This document shows positions 43,426 through 52,352 of a DNA stretch of 64,000 nucleotides, in pieces. The stretch is taken from contig NZ_VCIG01000038.1 of assembly GCF_006345815.1 (NCBI RefSeq), positions 1 through 64,000 of the forward strand. Direction: 5' to 3'. Each line of letters begins with the position of its first letter. Position 1 is the stretch's first letter. This DNA is from Ochrobactrum sp. CGA5. Its GTDB lineage: Bacteria; Pseudomonadota; Alphaproteobacteria; Rhizobiales; Rhizobiaceae. The translations under genes were made by a program, and so were the position numbers. Under the pieces are notes generated by a model. That model was given only the letters and a program-made list of their open reading frames with translations, had not been told where the DNA came from and did not search any database.

Positions 43426-45633
43426 TCAGAGTGCCGATACTTTTGTGCGCTCGGCGATCTTAGGCAGAGGCGGGGCCGCAAGGAAGCGGTCGTGCAGCTC
43501 CTTGATAATTTTTGTCGATAATGGGGACAGAACCCGCGGTGGAGCAGCCATTGTTTCTTCCGGCTTAGCATTCGCCACTTGCGGCTGGCTCTTCTTGGGC
43601 TGCGCGGGGAATGGTGGGGTCACGCCCGGTATCGGTTTCAGTTCGATGTTCTGATGCGCATAGGCCATCATGCGCTGCCAGGCCATCGCAGGCAGAATAC
43701 CGCCGGTCAGGTCTTTCATCGGCGTGAAATTGTCATTGCCGAACCAGACCGCCGCCGTGAAATTGCCGGTAAAGCCCACGAACCAGGCATCGCGATAATT
43801 CTGCGTCGTACCGGTCTTGCCACCCACTCGGGTCATCGGCAGTGCAGCCCGGCGTGCGGTGCCGCGTTCGGGCACCTGCACCAGCATGGAGTTCATTTCG
43901 AGTGCAGCTTTCTCCGACAGCGCCCGGTGCGGTTTCGGTGCATCACGGCTGAAATCCCACAATACCTTGCCTTCCGACGAAACGATCTGAGTGAAAGCGT
44001 GACGATTCCCGGCCATGCCCGCATTCGGAAAAACGTTGAAGCCGGTAGCCTGATCCATCACCGTCATCTCCGATGTACCAAGCACCATGGTCTTGTGCGA
44101 GGAGATTTGCGATTCCACGCCCATCGCCTTTGTCAGGGCAACAATGGGAGCTGTGGTCAGATAGTCGCGTGCCAGCCGCACTGGCACACTGTTCAAAGAA
44201 CGAACAAGTGCCGTCGTCAGATCCACACGGCCCGCAAAGCTGCGGCCATAGTTGCGCGGCGACCAGTTGCCCCAGCTGATAGGGGCATCCGACACTATGG
44301 TGCTGGGCGTCAGGCCCTTTTCCATCGCTGCCGCATAGACATAGGGCTTGAAGGATGAACCAGCCTGCCGCAGTGCCCTGGTGGCGCGGTTGAACTGGCT
44401 TTCGCCATAGTCTCGTCCGCCGACCAGTGCGCGAACGGACCCATCATTAGCGAGCACGACCGTCGCTGCTTCCGAAACATTATAATCCTTGCCAAACTGG
44501 CGCAGGTGATATTCGAGCGACTCCTCCGCTGCCTTCTGCAGGTTGCGGTCGAGTGTGGTGCGCACGATCAATGTGTGCTGGGGAATAGTGGCTGCGACCT
44601 TTTTTACCTCCTCGAAGGCCCAGTCGAGGAAATAGTCGGGACTTTCATTCTTGGCGCGGTCGATAACGCTTGCCGGATGACGACGCGCAACGGCCACCTG
44701 TCCCTCACTCAGAAAGCCGCTCTCAACCATGTTGGAAAGCACGACATTGGCGCGCGCACGGGCTGCGGGCAGATTGACATGCGGCGCGAATTTCGCCGGT
44801 GCCTTGAACAGGCCTGCCAGCATCGCGGCCTCCGCCAGCGAGACGTCCTTTACGTTCTTTCCAAAATAGAATTCCGAAGCGGCAGCGATGCCGAATGTTC
44901 CGCCGCCCATATAGGCGCGGTCGAGATAAAGCTGCAGGATTTCCTTCTTGCTGAGATTGCTTTCCAGCCAGAGTGCAAGGAAGGCTTCCTTGATCTTGCG
45001 TTCGATCGTGCGCTCGTTGGAAAGGAAGAGGTTTTTGGCTAGCTGCTGCGTGATAGTCGAGCCGCCCTGAACGACGCCATTCGCGCGCATATTCTGGCTG
45101 AGCGCACGGGTTAGCCCCCATAAGTCGATGCCATAATGGTCGAAAAAGCGTCGGTCCTCGGTGCCGAGCACGGCCTTGATGACGTGATCCGGCAACTCAT
45201 CGATAGGTACGGCCTGACGGTGGAGAATGCCGCGCTGGCCGATTTCGTTGCCGTAGCGGTCGAGGAAGGTAACGGCATAGTCGTCCTGCGCGCGCCAGTC
45301 CTTCTTGGTTTCCTCGAAGGCAGGCAAGGCCAGAGCCAGCATCAGCACCGCACCGCCAACGCCGAGCGTAAATCCTTCATCGAGAACCTCGACCACGAAA
45401 CGCCGGAAGCCGCGCACGCCAAGCCGCCGTGAGGCAATGGTGATGTTTTCCCACCACTCACCGAAATTGTAGCACGACCTATAGAGCGTGGAATCAATCC
45501 ACGCATCAAGGCCGATAAGGCGCGAAACCCTGAAAGGTTTGCGCTCTTCGCTCCCGGAATCTTTTTCTGCCGTTTTACGCATAAACACTAACTTCGGCAC
45601 GTTCGGTTTCGGAGACTGCTGGAACTTGTCCAT
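43426..45633 (-). CDS. Penicillin-binding protein 1A (bifunctional glycosyltransferase/transpeptidase)
   Basis: The protein has 735 residues. It polymerises and cross-links peptidoglycan at the inner membrane. After a cytoplasmic tail a membrane anchor lies at ~92-107 (VGGAVLMLALALPAFE). The GT51 domain contains VLGTEDRRFFDHYGIDLWGL (~156-175) with the catalytic Glu, GGSTITQQLAKNLFLS (~190) and RAYMGGGTFGIAAASEFYFG (~241). The transpeptidase has SSFK in RQAGSSFKPYVYAAAMEKGL (~419), SLNS in LVRSLNSVPVRLA (~461) and KTGTTQNYRDAWFVGFTG (~597). The end is Pro/Lys-rich. Upstream of the DUF1214/1254 pair on the same strand, probably cotranscribed. Confidence 0.94.
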   Translation of the reverse strand: MDKFQQSPKPNVPKLVFMRKTAEKDSGSEERKPFRVSRLIGLDAWIDSTLYRSCYNFGEWWENITIASRRLGVRGFRRFVVEVLDEGFTLGVGGAVLMLALALPAFEETKKDWRAQDDYAVTFLDRYGNEIGQRGILHRQAVPIDELPDHVIKAVLGTEDRRFFDHYGIDLWGLTRALSQNMRANGVVQGGSTITQQLAKNLFLSNERTIERKIKEAFLALWLESNLSKKEILQLYLDRAYMGGGTFGIAAASEFYFGKNVKDVSLAEAAMLAGLFKAPAKFAPHVNLPAARARANVVLSNMVESGFLSEGQVAVARRHPASVIDRAKNESPDYFLDWAFEEVKKVAATIPQHTLIVRTTLDRNLQKAAEESLEYHLRQFGKDYNVSEAATVVLANDGSVRALVGGRDYGESQFNRATRALRQAGSSFKPYVYAAAMEKGLTPSTIVSDAPISWGNWSPRNYGRSFAGRVDLTTALVRSLNSVPVRLARDYLTTAPIVALTKAMGVESQISSHKTMVLGTSEMTVMDQATGFNVFPNAGMAGNRHAFTQIVSSEGKVLWDFSRDAPKPHRALSEKAALEMNSMLVQVPERGTARRAALPMTRVGGKTGTTQNYRDAWFVGFTGNFTAAVWFGNDNFTPMKDLTGGILPAMAWQRMMAYAHQNIELKPIPGVTPPFPAQPKKSQPQVANAKPEETMAAPPRVLSPLSTKIIKELHDRFLAAPPLPKIAERTKVSAL

Positions 45634-45733
45634 TCATCATAGCAGATAAATAAGCCACAGCTCATGTGAAATGGTTAAACGGCAGACCGCTTTTTGGTTC
45701 TAGGAAAAAAATCAAATAATAGGAAAATAGTCC

Positions 45734-45762
45734 TTGACTGCGTAACGGTGCTTTGCTAGGTT
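45734..45762 (+). promoter_or_regulatory. Candidate promoter of the GTA cluster
   Basis: TTGACT at 45734-45739 is a good -35; TAGGTT at 45757-45762 is a weak -10 at 17-bp spacing. It lies upstream of the first GTA gene. In Rhodobacter, GTA promoters are activated by GafA; no binding site is known here. Confidence 0.35.
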
Positions 45763-45829
45763 TCATTTACAGTCAAGAAATTGTGACTGTTGCTGGTTAG
45801 GCTATATACCCCCAGCCGATACCGGTGTG

Positions 45830-45868
45830 CATAATCCCAGAAGGCTATAGCGGCTTTCTGGGATTATG
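45830..45868 (+). promoter_or_regulatory. Inverted repeat overlapping the start codon of the first GTA gene
   Basis: CATAATCCCAGAA (45830-45842) and TTCTGGGATTATG (45856-45868) form a perfect 13-bp stem. The right arm ends on the ATG of the terminase small subunit gene, so the hairpin would bury that start codon in RNA. There is no ribosome site in front of that ATG. Confidence 0.6.
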
Positions 45869-46426
45869 TCTTTAAATGCAATTGTGAAGATTGTGAAGAT
45901 ACATCCTAAAATTGTGAAAACCCCGGCGCGTGGTGAAGCGCGCATTCGCTTGGCGCACCAGCTACAGGTTGCATACGGCATCGACCCTGCTGATATAGCG
46001 GAATTGCTGTCTATCTCGGTAAGCCAATATCTTAACCGTCTCAATCGCCTGAATCTGGTCAGTTCATCCGCAGCGCCTGATTCGGAGAAGAATACACGCG
46101 ATGCAATTCTGGAGCGTATGCAGATAGAGCTGAAGCGGTTGCTTGACGGCGAGAATCTGCCGGACAAGAGCAAGTCGGAAGCGCTGATGGCGCTTGCCCG
46201 TGCTGTGAAGTCCGTGGGCGAACTGACTGCCGAGGAAAAACCGGTCGGCCGGTCGTCCTCCGGTGCTGCGGTCGCTTCATTGGGCGAGACTCGCAAGGCG
46301 CTGACGCGGATCAGCAGAAGGATAAACGAACTTGCAGAAAGGCGGGCGCGGGAGATTCTGGACGGCAGGCCTGACGCCGCAACAAGTGGAGGCGGCGGAG
46401 GCGGAGTGGCTGTTTCAGGCCCGTGA
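45866..46426 (+). CDS. GTA terminase small subunit-like protein (gp1)
   Basis: The protein has 186 residues, basic, with a likely helix-turn-helix (RIRLAHQLQVAYGIDPADIA, ELLSISVSQYLNRLNRL) and a helical second half with KSEALMALARAVKSVGEL. It occupies the place of RcGTA gp1, the small terminase subunit that recognises DNA for packaging. Similarity is by position and general character. The exact start is uncertain: the ATG at 45866 sits in a hairpin arm, and in-frame GTGs occur in ATTGTGAA repeats at 45881, 45890 and 45911. It overlaps the large subunit by 95 bp. Confidence 0.7.
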   Translation: MSLNAIVKIVKIHPKIVKTPARGEARIRLAHQLQVAYGIDPADIAELLSISVSQYLNRLNRLNLVSSSAAPDSEKNTRDAILERMQIELKRLLDGENLPDKSKSEALMALARAVKSVGELTAEEKPVGRSSSGAAVASLGETRKALTRISRRINELAERRAREILDGRPDAATSGGGGGGVAVSGP

Positions 46427-47624
46427 TGCACAATTGCCGCCTTATGGTGACTGGCGAACCTGGCTCATCGTGGGTGGCCGCGGCTCGGGCAAAACGCGGG
46501 CCGGGGCTGAATGGGCATCCGGTATGGCGCTGGGACTGCCGCCCTTCGCCAAGGCGGCATGCGGACATATTGCGTTGGTTGGCGAAACCTTCGGTGATGC
46601 GCGCGAAGTGATGGTGGACGGACCGTCCGGTATTCTGGCGGTGTCGCGGCTGGCGCGCCCCCGTTATGAAGCGACGCGCCGCAGGCTGTTATGGGAGAAC
46701 GGCGCGGTAGCGTCGCTTTACTCCTCCGAGGACCCCGATAGTCTGCGCGGTCCACAATTCGACGCAGCATGGTGTGACGAGCTTGCGAAATGGAAAAACC
46801 CGCAGGAGACCTGGGACATGCTGCAATTCGGCCTGCGTTTGGGAACATTTCCCCGCCAGGTCGTGACCACGACGCCGCGCGCGGTTCCGCTCCTGAAAGC
46901 CTTGGTTGGGGATGCCACGGTTTCGATGACGCATATGCGGACGGACGAAAACGCGGCCAATCTGGCGCAAGGCTTTATGCAGACGATCAACCATCGCTAC
47001 GCGGGCACACGTCTTGGACGGCAGGAACTCGACGGTGAACTGATCGAGGAACGTGCGGATGCCTTATGGTCACGTGATCTTATCGAGCGGTGTTTCGAGG
47101 CCCGAGCCCCGGAACTGGTGCGAATTGTCGTGGCCGTCGATCCGCCTGCCTCGTCGGGTAAGGCATCGGATGCCTGCGGTATCGTTGTTGCCGGTATCGA
47201 CGATGAAGGAATTGGCCACGTATTGGTCGATGCCAGCATGGGTGCCGCGAAGCCGCATCAATGGGCGCGAAAAGCCATTGCGCTTTTCCACGCGCATCAG
47301 GCGGATGCTATTGTCGCGGAGGTCAATCAGGGCGGCGAGATGGTGGCAGCCGTGCTGGCTGCGGAGGACGCGAGCGTGCCTGTTCTCAAGCGCCATGCGT
47401 CCAGAGGCAAATTTCTGCGGGCAGAGCCGGTGGCCGCACTCTATGAACAGGGGCGCATTCGTCATGCTGGACGATTTCCGGCGCTGGAGGACGAAATGTG
47501 CGATTTTGCGCCGGGCGGTCTTTCCAACGGTCGGTCGCCGGACCGGCTCGACGCGCTGGTCTGGGCGCTGGGTGAACTGATGCTTGGCACCGATCGCAAA
47601 CCGCGTATCCGCCGGTTTGGCTGA
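46332..47624 (+). CDS. GTA terminase large subunit (gp2)
   Basis: The protein has 430 residues and is the packaging motor ATPase/nuclease. Walker A is GGRGSGKTRAGAEWA (~48-62), and the Walker B-like FDAAWCDELAKWKN is near residue 142 with the catalytic Glu. VVTTTPRAVPLLKAL (~177) is motif III. The RuvC-like nuclease half starts at IVVAVDPPASSGKASDACGI (~262) and includes AIVAEVNQGGEMVAAVL and PDRLDALVWAL. The order terminase-portal-protease-capsid that follows is that of RcGTA. The start at 46332 is a TTG inside the upstream gene. Confidence 0.93.
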   Translation: MQKGGRGRFWTAGLTPQQVEAAEAEWLFQARDAQLPPYGDWRTWLIVGGRGSGKTRAGAEWASGMALGLPPFAKAACGHIALVGETFGDAREVMVDGPSGILAVSRLARPRYEATRRRLLWENGAVASLYSSEDPDSLRGPQFDAAWCDELAKWKNPQETWDMLQFGLRLGTFPRQVVTTTPRAVPLLKALVGDATVSMTHMRTDENAANLAQGFMQTINHRYAGTRLGRQELDGELIEERADALWSRDLIERCFEARAPELVRIVVAVDPPASSGKASDACGIVVAGIDDEGIGHVLVDASMGAAKPHQWARKAIALFHAHQADAIVAEVNQGGEMVAAVLAAEDASVPVLKRHASRGKFLRAEPVAALYEQGRIRHAGRFPALEDEMCDFAPGGLSNGRSPDRLDALVWALGELMLGTDRKPRIRRFG

Positions 47625-47652
47625 ACAATCTTAATTTTGGAGAAGCCATCGA

Positions 47653-48870
47653 ATGGCATGGAACTGGGTCCGAAAATGGCCGGGGCGACGAAGCACGCCC
47701 ATATCTGCCATAAAGTCTGACGCGCCGCGTCAGACCAAAATGGCGAACGGTTTTGTCGCCCTGCATATGGATCATGGCGCATCATGGATTGCGCGGGATT
47801 ATACATCGCTGGCGCGCGAAGGGTTCATGCGCAATCCGGTCGCCCATCGCTGCGTGCGCATGATTGCTGAAGCAGCAAGCAGCGTGCCGTGGCTGCTGTA
47901 CGAAGGTACAACTGAACATGAAACGCATCCGCTGCTCGATCTGCTTACCCGCCCTCAGAGCGGGCTGGACGGGGCGACATTCTTCGAGCGGCTTTATGGG
48001 CATTTGCTGATTTCCGGCAATGCCTATGTCGAACGCGTCGATCTGCCGAGCGGTCGTATGGAAATGCATCTCTTGCGCCCGGAGCGGGTCAGCGTCGAGA
48101 CCGATATTGACGGTTGGCCGCAGGCGCTGGTCTATCGATCGGGAAATGCGGCCAGACGACTTTCTCTGGGAAGTGACGGTGCGGCTGCCTTGCAACTCAA
48201 GCTGTTTCATCCGCTGGATGACCATTACGGGTTTCCGCCGCTGGAAGCAGCACTCATGGCGCTCGACATTCACAATGCGGCAGGTGCCTGGAACAAGGCC
48301 CTGCTCGACAATTCGGCCCGGCCTTCCGGTGCGCTGGTCTATGCGCCGAAGGACGGCGGCAACCTGACCGAGGAGCAGTTCGAGCGTCTCAAGGAAGAGC
48401 TGGAGGAGGGCTATACCGGCGCTTCCGGTGCCGGGCGTCCGCTACTTCTGGAAGGCGGTCTGGACTGGAAGGCGATGGGCTACAGTCCGCAGGACATGGA
48501 TTTTATCGAAGCCAAGAACGGCGCCGCCCGCGATATTGCGCTTGCCTTTGGCGTGCCGCCGATGCTGCTCGGTATCCCGGGCGACAATACCTATGCCAAT
48601 TATGCGGAGGCCAATCGTGCCCTCTACAGGCTGACGGTGCTGCCGCTGATAGGCCGTGCCGCCAAGGCGTTGTCTGGATGGCTCGGTCCGCATTTTGGCG
48701 ACGAGCTTCGGCTCGATCACGATATCGACCGGATAGACGGGCTGTCGTCCGAGCGGGAATCGCTGTGGCGGCGCATTTCCGATGCGCCTTTCCTAACCGA
48801 TGAAGAAAAACGTGATGCGGTCGGCTATCAGCCGCATTCAGCCCTGCAACAAGGAAGGAGGTCGTCATGA
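47653..48870 (+). CDS. GTA phage portal protein (gp3)
   Basis: The protein has 405 residues and forms the dodecameric ring at the capsid vertex through which DNA is packed. The HK97-type portal motifs FMRNPVAHRCVRMIAEAASS (~57-76), GLDGATFFERLYGHLLISGN (~104) and AYVERVDLPSGRMEMHLLRP are clear. FGVPPMLLGIPGDNTYANYA (~299-318) is a signature. The stop overlaps the following gene (ATGA). Length is close to the RcGTA portal. Confidence 0.94.
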   Translation: MAWNWVRKWPGRRSTPISAIKSDAPRQTKMANGFVALHMDHGASWIARDYTSLAREGFMRNPVAHRCVRMIAEAASSVPWLLYEGTTEHETHPLLDLLTRPQSGLDGATFFERLYGHLLISGNAYVERVDLPSGRMEMHLLRPERVSVETDIDGWPQALVYRSGNAARRLSLGSDGAAALQLKLFHPLDDHYGFPPLEAALMALDIHNAAGAWNKALLDNSARPSGALVYAPKDGGNLTEEQFERLKEELEEGYTGASGAGRPLLLEGGLDWKAMGYSPQDMDFIEAKNGAARDIALAFGVPPMLLGIPGDNTYANYAEANRALYRLTVLPLIGRAAKALSGWLGPHFGDELRLDHDIDRIDGLSSERESLWRRISDAPFLTDEEKRDAVGYQPHSALQQGRRSS

Positions 48871-49244
48871 CGAACTTCAACGATGCAGTATTCACCTCTG
48901 AGGCGACATGGATATGGTTCGCCAAGATGGCCGGTGCAGTGGCAGGGTCGGCTGTGTCGCTTGCCTATATGCTGCCGCACGGAAAGCGCGAAGCAGCGAT
49001 CCGTTTCGCGGTCGGCATCATTTGCGGCATGGTCTTCGGTGGTGCCGCTGGCGTCAAGATTTCGGAAACGCTTGCCCTGGGGGGGGTGCTCGGTCGGGCG
49101 GAACTGATGCTGATGGGATCGGCAGCGGCAAGCCTTGCCGCCTGGTCTGCGCTTGGCATCTTCAAGCGCTTTTCCGAGCGGCTGAAGCATGCGCCCATCC
49201 CGGGAATTCTTCCAGAGGAAAGGGGGCGCAATGGCGATGCATGA
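48867..49244 (+). CDS. GTA small membrane protein, gp3.5-like (DUF6107)
   Basis: The protein has 125 residues with two or three membrane segments (AGAVAGSAVSLAYML, FAVGIICGMVFGGAAGVKIS, LMGSAAASLAAWSALGIF). It sits between portal and prohead protease, where RcGTA carries gp3.5 of unknown role. It overlaps the portal stop by 4 bp and the protease start by 14 bp. It has DUF6107-like character. Whether it takes part in particle assembly is unknown. Confidence 0.75.
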   Translation: MTNFNDAVFTSEATWIWFAKMAGAVAGSAVSLAYMLPHGKREAAIRFAVGIICGMVFGGAAGVKISETLALGGVLGRAELMLMGSAAASLAAWSALGIFKRFSERLKHAPIPGILPEERGRNGDA

Positions 49245-49938
49245 TATGCGGCTGGAAACGAAACAGGCCGCACTTGCCATCAAGGATGTGGAACTTGATG
49301 GCAGCTTTTCCGGTTATGCGAGCGTCTTCGGACTTCCCGATCTCGGCAACGACGTGATCGAACGGGGCGCTTTCGCCCGCTCGCTCGCAAAGGCCGGTGT
49401 GTCGGGCGTGCGTATGCTCTGGCAGCACGATGCGAGTGAGCCGATCGGTGTATGGACCGCGATCCGCGAGGATGCGCGAGGCCTATATGTCGAGGGCAGG
49501 CTGGCCAAGGGCGTCGCGCGGGCTCGCGATGCGCTGGAACTGATGCGCGGCGGTGGGCTGGATGGTTTGTCCATCGGTTTCCGCACTGTCAAGGCGCGTA
49601 AGGACGCGCGCACCGGCCTGCGTCACATCATCGAAGCCGATCTTTGGGAAATCTCGGTTGTCACCTTTCCGATGCTGCCGCAGGCGCGGGTCAGCAGCGT
49701 CAAGGCGACACTGCCGACGATCCGTGAATTCGAACGCTGGCTCACGCGGGATGCGGGGCTGAGCCGAACTGCCGCGAAAACTGTCATAGCCAAAGGCTAT
49801 GCGGCGCTTGCCGGCCAAGGGCAGGGGCGGGACGCTGGCCTGTCATCCGATGATAGAAGCCTCGCGCAACGTATGCGCGATGCCGCTAGAGCATGTCTCC
49901 CGCAAACGGGAACCGGCTTCGGCGTAAGACGTGCGTAA
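49231..49938 (+). CDS. GTA prohead protease (gp4), HK97 type
   Basis: The protein has 235 residues and is a family S78 (U35) serine protease that matures capsids. The N-terminal KDVELDGSFSGYASVFGLPD is typical. RMLWQHDASEPIGVW (~57) carries the catalytic His, and GLDGLSIGFRTVKARKDART (~108) the Ser. LWEISVVTFPMLPQARVSS follows. The start at 49231 has AGAGGAAAGGGGG upstream. The last ~17 residues (from ARACLPQTGTGFGV) are encoded by an inserted RIME-like repeat, so the original C-terminus has probably been replaced. Confidence 0.9.
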   Translation: MAMHDMRLETKQAALAIKDVELDGSFSGYASVFGLPDLGNDVIERGAFARSLAKAGVSGVRMLWQHDASEPIGVWTAIREDARGLYVEGRLAKGVARARDALELMRGGGLDGLSIGFRTVKARKDARTGLRHIIEADLWEISVVTFPMLPQARVSSVKATLPTIREFERWLTRDAGLSRTAAKTVIAKGYAALAGQGQGRDAGLSSDDRSLAQRMRDAARACLPQTGTGFGVRRA

Positions 49939-49989
49939 AAACAAATAGATAGAGCATCTCCAATGTTTCAGCCAAACAGGAAATGCTCT
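49888..49989. repeat. RIME-like mosaic repeat between prohead protease and capsid genes
   Basis: This 102-bp element is bounded by AGAGCAT (49888-49894) and ATGCTCT (49983-49989). It has two internal hairpin halves: GCATGTCT with AGACGTGC in the left part, and AGAGCATCTCC with GGAAATGCTCT in the right part. This two-palindrome architecture matches the RIME1 elements described in rhizobia. It overlaps the 3' end of the protease gene and lies just upstream of capsid. Confidence 0.7.
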
Positions 49990-50024
49990 GGAATGATCTG
50001 AAACAACGAAACCACAGGACCGAT

Positions 50025-51293
50025 ATGGAAGAAAACCAGACCATCCCGCTCGAAACCAAGAGCGTGGAAACGAAGGCGCTTGGCCACAATGATGGCGATG
50101 TCTCCGAGGCTTTCGACGAGTTTATGACGGCATTTTCGGCTTTCCGCGAGGCCAATGACGAACGGTTGAAAAAGGTCGAAAAGGGTGTGGATGCCGATGT
50201 GCTGCTGCGCGACAAGGTTGATCGCATCAACCGTGCGCTTGACGAACAGAAGGCGGCGCTCGACCAATATGTTCTCAAACAGGTGCGTCCGCCGTTGGTT
50301 GGTGTCGCACCGCTCGCCAACAATGTCGAGCACAAGCAGGCTTTCGATGGTTATGTTCGCCGTGGCGACGAGCAGACGCTGCGCGGCCTGGAGCAGAAGG
50401 CGCATTCCTATGCATCCGGTCCAGATGGCGGCTATCTGGTGCCAGCCGAACTGGAAACAGAGATTGGACGCAGGCTGGCTATCCTGTCGCCGATCCGTGG
50501 CATTTCCAGCGTAAGGCAGGTTTCAGGTGCGGTTCTGAAAAAGCCGTTCTCGGTCAGTGGCCCGGCCACGGGTTGGGTCGGTGAAACCGATGCGCGCCCG
50601 CAAACTGCATCGGCGAAGCTGGCCGAGCTGCAGTTCCCGACCATGGAAATCTACGCCATGCCAGCAGCGACTTCCTCGCTCCTCGACGATGCGGCGATCA
50701 ATGTCGAACAGTGGATCGCCGAGGAAGTGGAAGCAGCCTTCGCCGAGCAAGAAGGGGCAGCATTCGTCAATGGCGATGGCGTCAACAAGCCGCGCGGTTT
50801 CCTGAATTATGAAAGCGTCACGGATGATGCCTGGGCATGGGGCAAGATCGGCCATATCGCGACCGGCGTTGCAGGCGCGCTGCCGGTGGAAGATCCATCG
50901 GACAAGCTGATCGAGCTTATCTACGGTCTGCGGGCCGGCTATCGACAGAATGCCAACTTCGTCATGAACCGCAAAACGCAAAGCGTATTGCGCAAGCTCA
51001 AGGACAAGGACGGCAACTATCTCTGGCAGCCGCCGTCCTCCGTTGGCGAAAAGGCCTCGCTGATGGGCTTTGGACTGGTCGAAGCCGAGCACATGCCGGA
51101 CATCGCAGCCGACAGCCCGGCAATTGCTTTCGGTGATTTCGGACGGGGCTATCTGGTGGTGGATCGCATTGGCGTGCGTGTATTGCGCGATCCTTATTCG
51201 GCCAAGCCTTACGTGCTCTTCTACACCACGAAGCGTGTCGGCGGCGGCGTACAGGATTTCGAGGCAATCAAACTGCTGAAATTTTCTGCCTGA
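50025..51293 (+). CDS. GTA major capsid protein (gp5), HK97 fold
   Basis: The protein has 422 residues. An N-terminal scaffold-like delta domain (~1-105, coiled coil around KKVEKGVDADVLLRDKVDRI) precedes the HK97 fold. SGPDGGYLVPAELETEIGRR (~127-146) is near the expected cleavage region. LPTMEIYAMPAATSSLLDDA-type E-loop residues follow (QFPTMEIYAMPAATSSLLDD), with AAFVNGDGVNKPRGFLNYE (~244), FVMNRKTQSVLRKLKDKDGN and the final KPYVLFYTTKRVGGGVQDFE. The start at 50025 follows an ACAGGA site; an upstream in-frame start lies within the repeat element. Confidence 0.95.
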   Translation: MEENQTIPLETKSVETKALGHNDGDVSEAFDEFMTAFSAFREANDERLKKVEKGVDADVLLRDKVDRINRALDEQKAALDQYVLKQVRPPLVGVAPLANNVEHKQAFDGYVRRGDEQTLRGLEQKAHSYASGPDGGYLVPAELETEIGRRLAILSPIRGISSVRQVSGAVLKKPFSVSGPATGWVGETDARPQTASAKLAELQFPTMEIYAMPAATSSLLDDAAINVEQWIAEEVEAAFAEQEGAAFVNGDGVNKPRGFLNYESVTDDAWAWGKIGHIATGVAGALPVEDPSDKLIELIYGLRAGYRQNANFVMNRKTQSVLRKLKDKDGNYLWQPPSSVGEKASLMGFGLVEAEHMPDIAADSPAIAFGDFGRGYLVVDRIGVRVLRDPYSAKPYVLFYTTKRVGGGVQDFEAIKLLKFSA

Positions 51294-51450
51294 CATCTTC
51301 GATCACGTCGTACCTGTCAATTTTCTCTGGGGGTTTTGGAGCTATCCTGCCGGTTTTGGCAGGTAGTTTCCTGCTCCAAAGCAAGTGAATCTCCGTTCGG
51401 AGTTCGTGTTTAACTGTCTGATTTGAAAGTTATCATTTAGAGGAAAGCCC

Positions 51451-52017
51451 ATGACAATGTTTCTTGTCACGCCACCGGCGCTGGAGCCGGTGACGATCGC
51501 AGACACACGCGCATTTTTACGAATTTCCACTGAGAGCGAGGACGAAATTCTGCATCGTCTCATCGCGACCGCCCGTGAAATCATTGAAGCCGAAACCGGG
51601 TTGTCGCTGATCGACCAGACTTGGCGTTTGCGTGTGGATCGCTGGCCACGCTCGGGTCGACTTGCCCTGTTCAAATATCCCGTCAAGTCCGTGGCGGCTG
51701 TGGTGGCATACAGGCAGGATGGAACCGCAATCAGTTTTTCACCGGAAGAATTCGTCCTCAACCATGGCAGCAGGCCGCAGCGTCTTTATATGGCGCAATA
51801 TCCAGATGCGGCGGAATTCGTTGGTCTCGAGGTCGATTTCGTGGCCGGTTTCGGAGAAACTGGCGTGGAAGTTCCAGACGCTCTCAAACATGCGATCCTG
51901 ACGCTCGTGGCGCATCTTTACGAGTCACGCGCAGGGGTCGATGCCGATGCCGCATCGCGCTCCTTTCCACCGGTCATCAGCCAGATGATAGATAGCTGGA
52001 AGAGAGTGTCTCTATGA
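51451..52017 (+). CDS. GTA head-tail connector protein (gp6)
   Basis: The protein has 188 residues, similar to phiE125 gp8-type connector proteins. The first helical part is EPVTIADTRAFLRISTESED and IATAREIIEAETGLSLIDQT (~10-55). Beta strands FPVKSVAAVVAYRQDG-like (KYPVKSVAAVVAYRQDG) follow, then LKHAILTLVAHLYESRAGVD. GAGGAAAGCCC precedes the ATG. The stop overlaps gp7 by 4 bp. The gap behind the capsid (157 bp) holds nothing I can support. Confidence 0.88.
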   Translation: MTMFLVTPPALEPVTIADTRAFLRISTESEDEILHRLIATAREIIEAETGLSLIDQTWRLRVDRWPRSGRLALFKYPVKSVAAVVAYRQDGTAISFSPEEFVLNHGSRPQRLYMAQYPDAAEFVGLEVDFVAGFGETGVEVPDALKHAILTLVAHLYESRAGVDADAASRSFPPVISQMIDSWKRVSL

Positions 52018-52352
52018 ACAACGTGCTTTTCATAGATCCGGGCCAGCTTACCTCCGAGCTGGTGCTGGAAGCCATGCAGCCGATAGCGGATGGCATGGGC
52101 GGTTACGCCGAGAACTGGTCCGAGGTCGGCATGGTTTGGGGGCGGATCGAACCGCTTTCAACATCGCAGAAGGATTTCGGCACGCGCCCGCAACCGGAAG
52201 TGACGCATCGCATCCTGCTGCGGTTCCGTTCCGATGTTTCGACCGCCATGCGGCTGCGCAAGGCTGGGCGGATATTTTCGCTGCGTTCCATCCACGATCC
52301 CGATGAAAGCGAACGCTATCTCGTCTGTCTGGCGAGCGAGCAGGGGCGATGA
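52014..52352 (+). CDS. GTA head closure / head-tail adaptor (gp7)
   Basis: The protein has 112 residues with the phage head-tail joining fold (SPP1 gp16-like): GGYAENWSEVGMVWGRIEPL, VTHRILLRFRSDVSTAMRLR and FSLRSIHDPDESERYLVCLA. It connects gp6 ring and tail. Overlaps gp6 and the next small frame by 4 bp each, as expected of tightly coupled virion genes. Confidence 0.87.
   Translation: MNNVLFIDPGQLTSELVLEAMQPIADGMGGYAENWSEVGMVWGRIEPLSTSQKDFGTRPQPEVTHRILLRFRSDVSTAMRLRKAGRIFSLRSIHDPDESERYLVCLASEQGR

Noticed and set aside
45634..45829. Phage attachment site beside the GTA cluster
   Set aside because: No duplicated tRNA end or direct repeat was found at the two ends of the cluster, and no integrase gene is present, which fits GTA rather than a recent prophage.
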